A model generated the notes under the pieces. It worked only from the letters and a program-made list of their open reading frames with translations. It was not told the origin of the DNA and ran no database searches. Shown here piece after piece: positions 19,272-28,802 of a stretch of DNA of 64,000 bases; positions within the stretch are counted from its first letter, which is position 1, and every line of letters starts with the position of its first letter. Location: positions 123,147-187,146 of the forward strand of contig NZ_FMZX01000007.1 in the NCBI RefSeq assembly GCF_900101615.1, read 5' to 3'. The translations under genes were made by a program, and so were the position numbers. Origin of the DNA: Belnapia rosea (lineage in GTDB: Bacteria > Pseudomonadota > Alphaproteobacteria > Acetobacterales > Acetobacteraceae).

Positions 19272-20042
19272 TCAGTCCTTGTAGTCGGGTTGCTCGCGGT
19301 CGAGCTTCCGCTTCAGCGCCTGCCAGGGCAGCCAGCCCTTGGTCGGGCCGATGCTGAACTGCGCCCGCGTCCGCGCCACCGTCTCGGCCGAGGGTAGTGC
19401 CAGCTCCACGCCGGAGGCCTGGGCGGCCAGCTGGATGCGGCAGGTCTGCTCCAGGTACCACATCCAGTAGAAGGCCTCGCGAACCGTCGCGCCCACGGTC
19501 AGCAGCCCGTGGTGGCGCAGCACCATGCAGGGCTTGTCGCCCAGGTCCCGCACCAGCCGCTCGCGCTCGGACAGGTTGTCGTCGGCTGCCACGCCCTCAT
19601 AGTCGTGGAAGGCGACGCGCCCGTCGAACTCCATGCTGATCTGGTTCAGCGGCAGCAGCCCGCCCGCCTGCGCGGCCACCGCCATGCCGGCCAGGGTATG
19701 CGTGTGCATCACGCATTGCGCGCTCTCCCGGCCCCGGTGCACGGCGGAGTGGATGACGAAGCCCGCCGGGTTCACCGGCCAATCCGTCTTCTGCGCCGGC
19801 TCCCCCTCGGCATCGACCACGACGAGGGAGGAGGCGGTGATCTCCTCGAAGAGCAGCCCATAGGGGTTCACCAGGAAGCGGTGCCCCTCGCCCGGGATGC
19901 GGACCGAGAGATGGGTGAAGACCAGGTCGGTCATGCCGTAGAGGGCGATGAGCCGGTAGGCGGCGGCCAGGTCCTCGCGCAGCTCGCGCTCATCGGGGAT
20001 GTGGTCGGGGTCCGGGCGGACGGGCGGGGGCGGAAGGGGCAT
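19272..20042 (-). CDS. class II aldolase/adducin family protein
   Basis: A 256-residue member of the class II aldolase (AraD/FucA) fold. The zinc-binding histidines appear in VMHTHTLAGM and in LRHHGLLTVG. An N-terminal helical region ELREDLAAAYRLIALYGMTDL is typical. Class II aldolases cleave sugar phosphates, but relatives close to adducin are decarboxylases or hydrolases, so the reaction is not certain. The chosen ATG is one base after the upstream dehydrogenase stop and has GAGG 8 bases upstream. An ATG at 20060 overlapping that gene is possible. Confidence 0.85.
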   Translation of the reverse strand: MPLPPPPVRPDPDHIPDERELREDLAAAYRLIALYGMTDLVFTHLSVRIPGEGHRFLVNPYGLLFEEITASSLVVVDAEGEPAQKTDWPVNPAGFVIHSAVHRGRESAQCVMHTHTLAGMAVAAQAGGLLPLNQISMEFDGRVAFHDYEGVAADDNLSERERLVRDLGDKPCMVLRHHGLLTVGATVREAFYWMWYLEQTCRIQLAAQASGVELALPSAETVARTRAQFSIGPTKGWLPWQALKRKLDREQPDYKD

Positions 20043-20043
20043 C

Positions 20044-20994
20044 TCAATAGCCTCGCGCATGGTCGAAGAGGTTGGGCAGGGGCTCGCCCCGCTCGAAGCC
20101 GGCGATGGCGGCGGCCACCGCCGAGGCACGTTCCGCCCGGCTCGGCAGGCTGGCGACATGGGCGGTGACGATGGCCCGTGGATGGGTCCAGAGCGGATGG
20201 TCGGCGGGCAGCGGCTCCGGCTCGAAGACATCGAGGACGGCGCCGGAAAGCCGGCCCTCGTCGAGGGCCGAGACGATGTCGGGCAGCACCTGCTGCATCC
20301 CCCGCCCCACGCCGATATAGCCCGCCCCGGGCGGCAGCCGCGCCAACGTCGCGGCATTGATGATGCCTCGCGTCTCCTCGGTCGCCGGTAGCAGGCAGAT
20401 GAGGATGTCGCTGCGCGCCAGGAAGGCGCCCATCTCGCCCGGCCCGGCATAGCTCTCGACGCCGGGCACCGATTTCCGCCCGCGCGACCAGCCGATCACC
20501 GGGAAGCCGATGCCGCGCAGCATCATGGCCGTCCGCGCGCCCATGTTGCCGAGGCCCATGATGCCGACGGTGCGCTGGCTCGCACGATGCGGCGGCTCGA
20601 CGAAGTCCCAGCGCCGCTCTGCCTGGGCGATCGCCATCCGCCGCGCCTCCTTCAGCAGCGAGAGCGCCGCCCAGCAGCAGAACTCGCCCATCCGCTCGGT
20701 CGCCGCGGGGATGCTCATCCGCACCAGCGGCACATGGCGTGGATAGTCGCCGTCCGCGACGATGCCATCGACCCCGGCGCCGGAGCCGAAGACCGCCCGC
20801 AGCCCCGGCATGGCGGCGAGCCGGCCCGGCTCCGGGTCCCAGACCAGGGCGTAGTCGACCTCCTCCGGCCGCGTCGCGGGATCGTCCCACCAGCGGAGCT
20901 CGAGCCCGGGGGCGCAGCCGGCGAAGCAGGCCCGCCATTCCTCCATGGCGGCCTCGCCCCCGGATTTCACCACCATCACGCGCCGTGCCGCCAT
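20044..20994 (-). CDS. ghrA: glyoxylate/hydroxypyruvate reductase A (D-2-hydroxyacid dehydrogenase)
   Basis: A 316-residue NAD(P)H-dependent reductase. The dinucleotide fold appears in TVGIMGLGNMGARTAMML. Catalytic residues are in place: Arg in IGVGRGMQ, Glu in DVFEPEPLP and His in VTAHVAS. GhrA reduces glyoxylate and hydroxypyruvate. It sits one base upstream of the class II aldolase gene, so the pair may act in one short-chain hydroxyacid route. It is divergent from the FAD oxidoreductase at 21108. Confidence 0.85.
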   Translation of the reverse strand: MAARRVMVVKSGGEAAMEEWRACFAGCAPGLELRWWDDPATRPEEVDYALVWDPEPGRLAAMPGLRAVFGSGAGVDGIVADGDYPRHVPLVRMSIPAATERMGEFCCWAALSLLKEARRMAIAQAERRWDFVEPPHRASQRTVGIMGLGNMGARTAMMLRGIGFPVIGWSRGRKSVPGVESYAGPGEMGAFLARSDILICLLPATEETRGIINAATLARLPPGAGYIGVGRGMQQVLPDIVSALDEGRLSGAVLDVFEPEPLPADHPLWTHPRAIVTAHVASLPSRAERASAVAAAIAGFERGEPLPNLFDHARGY

Positions 20995-21107
20995 CCGGAC
21001 CTCTCAGCCTGTCCTCCGCCTCTTAGCATGTTTCGGGCCACCCCCTTGCAGCCGGGCGGCGGAGGCGGGAACCTCGCCCGGTCGTCATCAGGCCCGGGAG
21101 CCCCGCC

Positions 21108-22427
21108 ATGAGCCATCCTCTCTTCGCCCCCGGCTTCAAGACCAGCCCCTGGTGGTGGGAGGCAGCAGAGCCGCCGCAGCGCGCCAACGCCCTGCCCGAC
21201 CGGGCCACCGTCGCCGTGGTCGGCGGCGGCTATGCCGGTCTCTCCGCCGCGCTGACGCTGCGGCGCCTCGGCCAGCCCGTGGTGGTGCTCGATGCCGAGC
21301 GCATCGGCTGGGGCGCCTCCTCGCGCAATGGCGGCATGGTCTCGGGCGGGCTGAAGATCGTCGGCCCGGCGCTCGAGGCGGTCCATGGGCGGGAGCGGGG
21401 CCGCGCCATTGCGCTGGCCGCCGCCGCCAGCCTGCCCTTCATCGAGGAGACCATCGCCCGCGAGGAGATCGACTGCGACTATGTGCGCTGCGGCCGCTTC
21501 GCCGCCGCCTGGTCGCCGCGGCACTACGACGCCATGGCCCGCAAGGCGGAGCTGCTGGAGGAGATCACCGGCCTGCCCGCCCGCATGCTGCCGAAATCCC
21601 GCCAGCGCGAGGCCCTCGGCAGCGACCACTACCATGGCGGCATGATGGCCGCCGCGACCGGCAGCCTGCATCCCGGCAAATATGCCCGCGGCCTGGCGGC
21701 GGCGGCCGAGCGCGCCGGCGCGCTGCTGGTCGATGGCGTCCGCGTGCAGGGCATCCACGAGGAGGCAGGCGGCTTCCGCATCGCCACCGACCGGGGCGAG
21801 CTGCGCGCCGATGCCGTGCTCGTCACCACCAACGGCTATTCGCTCGACCGGCGCGGCACCGCCAGCCCCTGGCTCGCCCGCCGCCTGGTGCCGCTGAACA
21901 GCTACATCATCGCCACCGAGGAACTGGGCGAGGAGGTCATCGACCGCCTCTTCCCCGGCCGCCGCATGATCTCCGACAGCAAGCGGGTGCTGAACTACTT
22001 CCGCCCCTCGCCGGACGGCAGGCGCGTGCTCTGGGGCGGCCGCGCCAGCTTCCGCGCCGCGACGGCCGAGCAGAGCGCCCCGGCGCTGCATGGCTACATG
22101 ACGGAATGCTTCCCCGAGCTGGCCAAGGTGAGGCTCACCCATGCCTGGACCGGCAACGTCGCCTTCACCTTCGACAGCCTGCCGCATATCGGCGTGGAGC
22201 GCGGCATCCACTACGCCGCCGGCTGCCAGGGCAGCGGCGTCGCCATGGCGAGCTGGCTCGGCCACAATGTCGCGCTGAAGCTGGCCGGCGCCGCGAACGA
22301 GCCCTTCCCGCTCGACGGCCTGCCCTTCCCGACCCGGCCTCTCTATTCAGGCAACCCGAATTGGGTGCTGCCCTTCATCGGCGGCTGGTTCCGCCTGCGC
22401 GACCGCATCGACCGGAGGGCGGCGTAG
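21108..22427 (+). CDS. FAD-dependent oxidoreductase, DAO family (PuuB-like)
   Basis: A 439-residue glycine-oxidase/D-amino-acid-oxidase type flavoprotein. The FAD motif VVGGGYAGLSAALTL starts near residue 36, and GASSRNGGMVSGGL follows as in gamma-glutamylputrescine and related amine oxidases. The C-terminal FAD motif is in GCQGSGVAMASWLG. No signal peptide is present. The likely reaction is oxidative deamination of an amine or amino acid with hydrogen peroxide release. A small SnoaL-like gene follows 17 bases downstream. Confidence 0.85.
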   Translation: MSHPLFAPGFKTSPWWWEAAEPPQRANALPDRATVAVVGGGYAGLSAALTLRRLGQPVVVLDAERIGWGASSRNGGMVSGGLKIVGPALEAVHGRERGRAIALAAAASLPFIEETIAREEIDCDYVRCGRFAAAWSPRHYDAMARKAELLEEITGLPARMLPKSRQREALGSDHYHGGMMAAATGSLHPGKYARGLAAAAERAGALLVDGVRVQGIHEEAGGFRIATDRGELRADAVLVTTNGYSLDRRGTASPWLARRLVPLNSYIIATEELGEEVIDRLFPGRRMISDSKRVLNYFRPSPDGRRVLWGGRASFRAATAEQSAPALHGYMTECFPELAKVRLTHAWTGNVAFTFDSLPHIGVERGIHYAAGCQGSGVAMASWLGHNVALKLAGAANEPFPLDGLPFPTRPLYSGNPNWVLPFIGGWFRLRDRIDRRAA

Positions 22428-22444
22428 GCATCGAGGAGAGTGTC

Positions 22445-22828
22445 ATGTCGGATACCGAGGCCGAGCCGGACTATGACCGGCTGCTGCGCGAGAACCTGGA
22501 GCGCGTCTTCAACGAGAGGGATGCCGGACGGCGCGCGGCCGCCCTGGAGGAGCTCTATGCGCCTGACCCGGTGATGTACGAGCCGGGCAATGTCGTGCGG
22601 GGCCGGGCAGCCATCGGCGAGGTCGCCGGTGCCCTCCTTGAGCAGTTCGGCCCGGCCTTCCGCTTCAGGCCTGCCGGTGCCGCCGTGGGCCATCATGGGC
22701 TGGGTGTCCTGCCATGGCAGGCCGGGCCCGAGGGCGGCCCGGTCACCGTCACCGGGACGGATGCGGCGGAGATCGCCGATGGCAGGATCGTCCGGCTCTG
22801 GGTGCTGCTCGACCCCCCTCCCGGTTGA
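22445..22828 (+). CDS. SnoaL/NTF2-like small protein
   Basis: A 127-residue protein with the layout of the NTF2-like fold: an N-terminal helix (DYDRLLRENLERVFNERD), then YAPDPVMYEPGNVVRGRAAIGE, then beta strands ending GRIVRLWVLLDPP. Many such proteins are polyketide-type cyclases, isomerases or uncharacterised. A GAGGAGAG ribosome site lies 4 bases before the ATG, and it follows the FAD oxidoreductase closely, so the two are probably co-transcribed. No catalytic residues can be assigned. Confidence 0.6.
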   Translation: MSDTEAEPDYDRLLRENLERVFNERDAGRRAAALEELYAPDPVMYEPGNVVRGRAAIGEVAGALLEQFGPAFRFRPAGAAVGHHGLGVLPWQAGPEGGPVTVTGTDAAEIADGRIVRLWVLLDPPPG

Positions 22829-23078
22829 AACCTTGCCATCCGGGCCGGGACGCGGTACAGGAATATTCGCCTAATGACGTCCCGCGGCCCGGCCCCCGCC
22901 TCAATCCCTCAAAGCCTAAAATTCCACGCCACAACCGAGATTTATCAAGGACTTGGTTGCAGCCATCTGAAGCGGATTGAAGTCGATTGAGGCCAGCCGG
23001 GCGATCCCGGGCCCCGCCGGCCGCATTGACAGCGGCGGAGCCCTGGCCGAAGGGACGCCCCGTACCGGAACCCCTGTT

Positions 23079-23693
23079 GTGTCCTATACCGTTCACGAAA
23101 TCTTCCTGACCGCCCAGGGCGAGGGCGCCAATCTCGGCCGCACCGCCGTCTTCATCCGCTTTGCCGGCTGCAACCTGTGGACCGGCCGCGAGGAAGACCG
23201 CGCCGATGCCGTCTGCCGCTTCTGCGACACCGAATTCCGCGGCGGCGAACGCTACGATGCCGCCGGCCTGGTCGCCGCCGCCGCGGCGCTCTGGCCCGCC
23301 GGCGCTCCCGGCCGCTTCTGCGTGCTGACGGGCGGGGAGCCGCTGCTGCAGGTCGATGCGCCACTGCTCGCGGCGCTGCGCGCCGCCGGCTTCACCATCG
23401 CCGTCGAGACCAACGGCACCCAGCCCCTGCCCGGCCCCATCGACTGGGTCTGCGTCAGCCCCAAGGCCAACGCCCCCCTCGCCCTGACGGCGGCCGACGA
23501 GCTGAAACTGGTCTTCCCCCAGGCCGGCATGGACCCGACGGCCTTCCGCGACTTCCCGGCACGGGAGCGCTGGCTCTCGCCGATGGATGGGCCGGCGCTG
23601 ACCGAGAACACCGCGGCCGCAGCGGAGTACTGCCTGCGCCACCCGGAATGGCGCCTGAACATCCAGGCGCATAAGAGCTGGGGTGTGCGCTGA
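23079..23693 (+). CDS. queE: 7-carboxy-7-deazaguanine synthase
   Basis: A 204-residue radical SAM enzyme of the queuosine/7-deazaguanine pathway that converts 6-carboxytetrahydropterin to CDG. The cluster-binding cysteines are in the expanded C-x14-C-x2-C form (Cys31, Cys46, Cys49, ending VCRFCDTEF), a QueE hallmark, with GEGANLGR and TGGEPLLQ also diagnostic. The GTG at 23079 was chosen because homologues begin with a Ser-Tyr-x-Val-x-Glu-Ile-Phe type sequence there. The ATG at 22977 would add 34 unconserved residues. No other queuosine gene is adjacent. Confidence 0.9.
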   Translation: MSYTVHEIFLTAQGEGANLGRTAVFIRFAGCNLWTGREEDRADAVCRFCDTEFRGGERYDAAGLVAAAAALWPAGAPGRFCVLTGGEPLLQVDAPLLAALRAAGFTIAVETNGTQPLPGPIDWVCVSPKANAPLALTAADELKLVFPQAGMDPTAFRDFPARERWLSPMDGPALTENTAAAAEYCLRHPEWRLNIQAHKSWGVR

Positions 23694-23699
23694 AGGGCG

Positions 23700-24170
23700 C
23701 TACCCCCAGTCGTACCGCGCCATGATCGCCAGCGCCTCCGCCCGCAGCAGGTCGCCGCGGATCTCCGGCATGCGCCAGCCGGGCCGCCCCTCGGCCCAGG
23801 CGGCGGCGCCGGTGAGGTCGGCCTCGAAGAGCCGCCTCGCCCCCGGCACCTCGGTCCCGCGCGCGGCGAAGACCACGCGGCGGAGGCCGAGCTGGGTGAT
23901 GGCGCAGCTGCACATGAGGCAGGGCTCGCAGCTCGTGTAGAGCGTGCATTCGGCGAGGCGCTTCCGGTCGCCGAGCCGCGCCCAGGCATCGCGCAGCGCC
24001 ACCACCTCGCCATGCGCCGTGACGTCATGGTCGGCGGCGACGGTATTGTGGCCCTCGCCAACCACCTGGCCACCGGCATCGACCACCACCGCGCCGAAGG
24101 GCGCCTGGCCGGCATCGAGCGCCGCCTCCGCCGCCGCCAGCGCCCGGTGCATGAAATCCTCGTCCTGCAT
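23700..24170 (-). CDS. nucleoside/guanine deaminase (CDA fold)
   Basis: A 156-residue zinc-dependent deaminase. The zinc site is HGE (THGEVVALRDA) plus the cysteine pair in CEPCLMC. The spacing, and LYTSCEPCLMC in particular, is closer to the GuaD guanine deaminase group than to TadA, which usually has HAE and EPC-MC. The specific substrate is an inference. GAGGAGG lies upstream of the ATG at 24170, and a much longer reading upstream is rejected. It is convergent with queE, 6 bases apart. Confidence 0.85.
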   Translation of the reverse strand: MQDEDFMHRALAAAEAALDAGQAPFGAVVVDAGGQVVGEGHNTVAADHDVTAHGEVVALRDAWARLGDRKRLAECTLYTSCEPCLMCSCAITQLGLRRVVFAARGTEVPGARRLFEADLTGAAAWAEGRPGWRMPEIRGDLLRAEALAIMARYDWG

Positions 24171-24263
24171 CCGCCCCGCCTCCTCGCCGGCCGCGAACGC
24201 GCCAGATGCCCTGGCGTCCCGGTCCATGCGGAGGGATGCTCCCCGGCCAAGGAGGAACGAACC

Positions 24264-25205
24264 ATGCCAAGCCGCCGCACGCTGCTCGCCGCCCTGGCCC
24301 TGCCCGCCCCTGCCCTGGCCCAGGCCCGGCCGATGCGGATCATCGTCCCCTTCGCCGCCGGCGGTTCGGGCGACATCACCGCCCGGCTGGTGGCGAAGCA
24401 TATCGAGGGCACGACCGGCCAGCCCGTGGTGGTGGACAACCGCCCGGGCGCCAATGGCGTCATCGGCACCATGGCGGTGAAAACGGCGGCGCCCGACGGG
24501 ATGACCCTGCTGCTCGCCACCAGCAGCACCCACTCGGCCAATCCGAGCCTGGTGCGGGACCTGCCCTATGACCCGGAGCGGGACTTCACCGGCATCGGCA
24601 TCTTTGCCTCGAATGGCGCCTATCTCATGGTCCGGCCCGAGGCGCCCTGGCGCGACGTGGCCGCGCTGGTGGCGGATGCGAAGGCGCGGCCGGGCAGGAT
24701 GTTCTTCGGCCATTTCAACGCCTCCTCCCGCCTGCCTGGGGAGATGCTGAACATCATGGCGGGGACGCAGGTCCAGGGTGTGCCCTACCGCGCCATCGGG
24801 GCCGCCTTCGGCGACCTGATCGCCGGGCGGCTCGACCTCATCTTCGTCGATACCACGGCGGGCGATGCCTATCTGGCACAGGGCCAGACCCGGGCCCTGG
24901 CGGTGACCGCGCCGCGCCGCTGGGCCCGCTGGCCAGACCTGCCGGCGATGGCGGAGACCTGGCCGGACTACCACCTCACCGGCTTCCTTGGCGTCGCCGT
25001 CCCGGCCGCCACGCCCCGCCCCATCGCCGAGCGCCTGAACGGGCTGGTCAACGAGGCCGGCCAGGCGGAGCCGGCGCGCAGCCGGATGCGGGAATTCGGC
25101 CTCGACCCGAAGGTGCTCGACCTCGAGCAGATCGCCACCCTGCTGCGGGCGGAGCGGGAGAAATGGGCCCGCTTCGTCAGGCTCGCCGGGATCGAACCGG
25201 AATAG
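24264..25205 (+). CDS. Bug/TctC family periplasmic binding protein
   Basis: A 313-residue tripartite-tricarboxylate-transporter type binding protein. It has a short signal ending ALA-Q at about residue 20. The family signature IIVPFAAGGSGDITARL is followed by VVDNRPGANGVIG and a C-terminal YHLTGFLGVAVPAATPRPI segment. These proteins bind carboxylates or related small acids. No TctA or TctB membrane gene is nearby, so it is an orphan, which is common in Acetobacteraceae and Burkholderiales. AAGGAGGAACGAACC precedes the ATG. Confidence 0.9.
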   Translation: MPSRRTLLAALALPAPALAQARPMRIIVPFAAGGSGDITARLVAKHIEGTTGQPVVVDNRPGANGVIGTMAVKTAAPDGMTLLLATSSTHSANPSLVRDLPYDPERDFTGIGIFASNGAYLMVRPEAPWRDVAALVADAKARPGRMFFGHFNASSRLPGEMLNIMAGTQVQGVPYRAIGAAFGDLIAGRLDLIFVDTTAGDAYLAQGQTRALAVTAPRRWARWPDLPAMAETWPDYHLTGFLGVAVPAATPRPIAERLNGLVNEAGQAEPARSRMREFGLDPKVLDLEQIATLLRAEREKWARFVRLAGIEPE

Positions 25206-25211
25206 GCCGGC

Positions 25212-27452
25212 TCACCCGAAGCGGTTCGACTTCGGGAAGCCGTTCGGCGGCAGCTTGCCCGCCCCAGCACGGTTGCCCCGCCAGGGCGTCACATCCGTCT
25301 CGGTCCGCACCCGGTCGCCGAGCCACCAGCTCAGCCCCTCCTTGCGGGTGAAGACCTTGGCATCCGACAGCCCGCCATCCTTGTAGGATTGCAGCTGCAC
25401 GCCCCGCCCGCGCGCCATCTCCGGCACCTGGTCGAGCGGGAACAGCAGCAGCTTCCGGTTCTCGCCGATGACGGCGACCATGTCGCCCTCGGCGGGGACG
25501 CAGACCGCGGCCTCCTTGCCCGGCTCCAGCACCAGCACCTGCTTGCCCGCCCGCCGCTCGGCCAGCAGCTCGGCGCCGGGGACGATGAAGCCGCGCCCGT
25601 CCTGCGCGGCGACGAGGTAGCGCGCGCCCTCGGCCGGGACGAACAGCTCCAGCACCGCATCCTCGTTGGTGAGCTCGACCATCAGCCGCACCGGCTGGCC
25701 GTCGCCCCGCCCACGCGGGATGGCCTCCGCCTTCAGCGTATAGGCCCGGCCATTGGTGGCGAAGAGGATGAGGCGGTCCGTGCTCTGCGCATGAACCAGG
25801 CGGTGCAGGCTGTCGCCCTCCTTGAAGCGCAGCTCCGCATCCTCCGGCAGGTGCCCCTTCTGCGCCCGGATCCAGCCCTTCTCCGAGAGGATGACGGTGA
25901 TCGGCTCCCGCTCGACGAAGGCGTTCTCGTCCACCGCGATGGCCGGCAGCGCGCCACCAGAGACGGTGCGCCGCTTGCCCAGCGCCCCGTCACCGAAGGC
26001 CTTCCGCGTCTCCTCGATCTCGGCGGCGATGGCGTTCCAGCGCTTGGCCTCGGAGCCCATCAGCCCCTGCAGCGCCTTCTGCTCCTTGCTGAGCTTGGTG
26101 TGCTCGCGCCTGATCTCCATCTCCTCGAGCTTGCGCAGCGCGCGCAGCCGCATGTCGAGGATGGCATTGGCCTGCATCTCGGTCAGCGAGAAGGTCGCCA
26201 TCAGCGCCTCCTTCGGCTTGTCCTCCTCGCGGACGATGCGGATCACCTCGTCGAGGTTGAGATAGACGATGAGATAGCCATCGAGGATCTCGAGCCGCCG
26301 CGCGATCGCCGCCAGCCGGTGCTCGGTGCGACGCACCAGCACCACATGCCGGTGGTCGAGCCAGGCGCGCAGCACCTCCTTGAGGCTCATCACCCGCGGC
26401 GTGCGGTCCGCATCCAGCACGTTGAGGTTGAGCGGGATGCGGTTCTCCAGCTGGGTCGCGCGGAACAGCGTCTCCATCAGCATCGCCGCATCGACGTTGC
26501 GCGTCTTCGGCTCGATGACGATGCGGACCTTGTCGGTGCTCTCGTCGCGGATATCGCCGAGCAGCGGAAGCTTCTTCTCCTCGAGCAGCTGCGCGATCTG
26601 CTCGATCAGCTTCGCCTTGGCGACCTGGTAGGGGATCTCCTCGATGATGACCTGGTAGGCGCCGAGCTTGCCCTCTTCCTTCCGCCAGCGCGCCCGCACG
26701 CGGAAGCCACCGCGCCCGGTCTCGTAGGCCTCGCGCAACGCCTCGGCGCTTTCGACCAGCGTGCCGCCGGTCGGGAAGTCCGGCCCCTGCACATGGCGCA
26801 GCAGATCCACGGTCTCGGCCTGCGGATTGCGGATCAGCTCCAGCGCAGCGCCGCACAGCTCCCCTGCATTATGCGGCGGGATGCTCGTCGCCATGCCGAC
26901 CGCGATGCCGGTCGCGCCATTCGCCAGCAGGTTCGGGAAGGCCGCCGGCAGCACCACCGGCTCCTGCTCCTCCCCGTCATAGGTCTGGCGGAAATCGACG
27001 GCGTTCTCGTCGATGCCCTGCAGCAAGGCCTCGGCGACGGTGGTCAGCCGCGCCTCGGTGTAGCGCATGGCCGCGGCGTTATCGCCGTCGATATTGCCGA
27101 AATTCCCCTGCCCATCGACCAGCGGGTAGCGTGCGGCGAAATCCTGCGCCTGGCGCACCAGCGCCTCGTAGATCGAGGCATCGCCATGCGGATGGTACTT
27201 GCCCATCACATCGCCGACGATGCGGGCGCATTTCTTGAAGCCTGCCGCCGGGTCGAGCTTCAGCTGGTGCATCGCCCAGAGCAGCCGGCGATGCACCGGC
27301 TTCAGCCCGTCCCGCACATCCGGCAGCGAGCGTGACATGATGGTCGAGAGCGCATAGGCCAGGTAGCGCTCGGAGAGCGCATCCGCGAGATGGGTGTCGC
27401 GCATGCCGCCGCCATCCGGGGCACCGGGAAGGGTCTTGATATCGTCGGGCAT
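25212..27452 (-). CDS. parC: DNA topoisomerase IV subunit A
   Basis: A 746-residue type IIA topoisomerase subunit that decatenates daughter chromosomes with ParE. The DNA-cleaving tyrosine is Tyr131 in [10 protein letters not shown]. The quinolone-determining stretch reads [11 protein letters not shown], with Ala92 at the position of E. coli ParC Ser80 and Glu96 at that of Glu84. The C-terminal domain is the shorter ParC type (no GyrA box seen). The gene lies alone and is divergent from a TRAP binding-protein gene. No strong ribosome site is visible at the start. Confidence 0.93.
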   Translation of the reverse strand: MPDDIKTLPGAPDGGGMRDTHLADALSERYLAYALSTIMSRSLPDVRDGLKPVHRRLLWAMHQLKLDPAAGFKKCARIVGDVMGKYHPHGDASIYEALVRQAQDFAARYPLVDGQGNFGNIDGDNAAAMRYTEARLTTVAEALLQGIDENAVDFRQTYDGEEQEPVVLPAAFPNLLANGATGIAVGMATSIPPHNAGELCGAALELIRNPQAETVDLLRHVQGPDFPTGGTLVESAEALREAYETGRGGFRVRARWRKEEGKLGAYQVIIEEIPYQVAKAKLIEQIAQLLEEKKLPLLGDIRDESTDKVRIVIEPKTRNVDAAMLMETLFRATQLENRIPLNLNVLDADRTPRVMSLKEVLRAWLDHRHVVLVRRTEHRLAAIARRLEILDGYLIVYLNLDEVIRIVREEDKPKEALMATFSLTEMQANAILDMRLRALRKLEEMEIRREHTKLSKEQKALQGLMGSEAKRWNAIAAEIEETRKAFGDGALGKRRTVSGGALPAIAVDENAFVEREPITVILSEKGWIRAQKGHLPEDAELRFKEGDSLHRLVHAQSTDRLILFATNGRAYTLKAEAIPRGRGDGQPVRLMVELTNEDAVLELFVPAEGARYLVAAQDGRGFIVPGAELLAERRAGKQVLVLEPGKEAAVCVPAEGDMVAVIGENRKLLLFPLDQVPEMARGRGVQLQSYKDGGLSDAKVFTRKEGLSWWLGDRVRTETDVTPWRGNRAGAGKLPPNGFPKSNRFG

Positions 27453-27701
27453 GTTTCGCCGTTTTCGTGCTTTGTTCTCAACGGCAGTCTAGCGGAGGCG
27501 GGCTGGATTTGCCACCCATACCGCGTCCGTTGCCGCCTCGACACGAGACCGGGATTGCCCGCCGGGGCGGCAGGGAGGCCACCTGCCGCCCGCGCCCCGG
27601 TCGTGTGCCCGCCCCCGCCGGAGCAAAAACTGCGCCCGGCCCGGGTCCCGGGCCGCCCGTGGTCCGTTAGCATCGCCGGCGACGGGACAAGGAGCGGAGC
27701 G

Positions 27702-28784
27702 ATGCAGCGTCGGACCATCATGACAGGGGCGACCACCGGCCTCGCCGCACTGGCAACCCCGGCCCTGGCCCAGCCCGCCCCTGCCATCCGCTGGCGCATG
27801 GCGACGAGCTGGCCGAACAGCCTCGACGCGCTGCAGGGCTCGGCGGTCAATCTCTGCAAGCGGGTCGGCCAGCTCACCGACGGGCGCTTCGAGATCCGCT
27901 GCTTCGCCGGCGGCGAGCTGATGCCCGCGCTGCAGGTGATGGACGCCGTCCAGGCCGGCACCATCGAGTGCGGCCACATCATGTCGTCCAACTTCATCGG
28001 CAAGAACCCGGCCTTCGCCTTCGATGCCGGCCTGCCCTTCGGCATGAACATCCGCCAGCAGGCCGCCTGGCTGCATGACGGCGGCGGGCTGGAGCTGATG
28101 CGGGCGCTCTATCGCCGCAGCAACCTCATCCCCTTCCCCGCCGGCAATTCCGGGGCGCAGATGGGCGGCTTCTTCCGCAAGGAGATCCGCACGCCGGAGG
28201 ACCTGCGCGGCCTCAAGATGCGCATCCCCGGCCTCGGCGGCAGCGTGATGGCGAAGCTCGGCGCGGTGCCGCAGCAGATTCCGGGCAGCGAGGTCTATGC
28301 GGCGCTGGAGCGCGGCACGATCGACGCCGCCGAATGGATCGGCCCCTATGACGACGAGAAGATCGGCCTGCACAAGGTGGCACCCTACTACTACGCGCCC
28401 GGCTGGTGGGACACCAACGCCACCATGTCCGTCCAGGTCTCCCTCCCCGCCTGGGAGGCGCTGAGCCCGGGCTTCAAGGCCGCCTTCGAGGTCGCCTGCA
28501 ACGAGCAGTTCATGCTGATGCCGACCCGCTACGACGCCCGCAACCCGGATGCGCTGCGCCGCATGCTGGCCCAGGGCGTGCAGCTCCGCATCTTTCCACG
28601 CGCGGTGATGGAGGCCTGCTACAAGGCCGCCTTCGAGACCTATGAGGAGATCGCCCAGTCCAGCGAGGATTTCCGCACCATCTACGGCCCCTGGAAGCGC
28701 TTCCTCGAAAGCTCCAACCCCTGGTTCCGCGTGGCGGAGGGCAATATGGACGCCTTCCGCTTCAGCCACGGGATCCCGGGCTGA
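27702..28784 (+). CDS. TRAP transporter substrate-binding protein (DctP family)
   Basis: A 360-residue periplasmic binding protein of the alpha-keto acid/mannonate-like TRAP group. It has a signal with MQRRTIMTGA and an Ala-rich core, then conserved GAQMGGFFRKEIRTPEDLRGLK, LERGTIDAAEWIGPYDDEK and APYYYAPGWW. The last motif is typical of 2-oxo acid binding members. ACAAGGAGCGGAGCG precedes the ATG. No TRAP membrane gene (DctQM) is adjacent, so the permease must lie elsewhere. A related copy is at 44920-46005. Confidence 0.9.
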   Translation: MQRRTIMTGATTGLAALATPALAQPAPAIRWRMATSWPNSLDALQGSAVNLCKRVGQLTDGRFEIRCFAGGELMPALQVMDAVQAGTIECGHIMSSNFIGKNPAFAFDAGLPFGMNIRQQAAWLHDGGGLELMRALYRRSNLIPFPAGNSGAQMGGFFRKEIRTPEDLRGLKMRIPGLGGSVMAKLGAVPQQIPGSEVYAALERGTIDAAEWIGPYDDEKIGLHKVAPYYYAPGWWDTNATMSVQVSLPAWEALSPGFKAAFEVACNEQFMLMPTRYDARNPDALRRMLAQGVQLRIFPRAVMEACYKAAFETYEEIAQSSEDFRTIYGPWKRFLESSNPWFRVAEGNMDAFRFSHGIPG

Positions 28785-28802
28785 CGCGGAGGCGCCGGCA
28801 GG

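Noticed and set aside
22829..23078. preQ1-type riboswitch before queE
   Set aside because: No C-rich loop plus A-rich tail pseudoknot could be made out; only a weak CAACC/GGTTG pairing near 22930-22960 is present.
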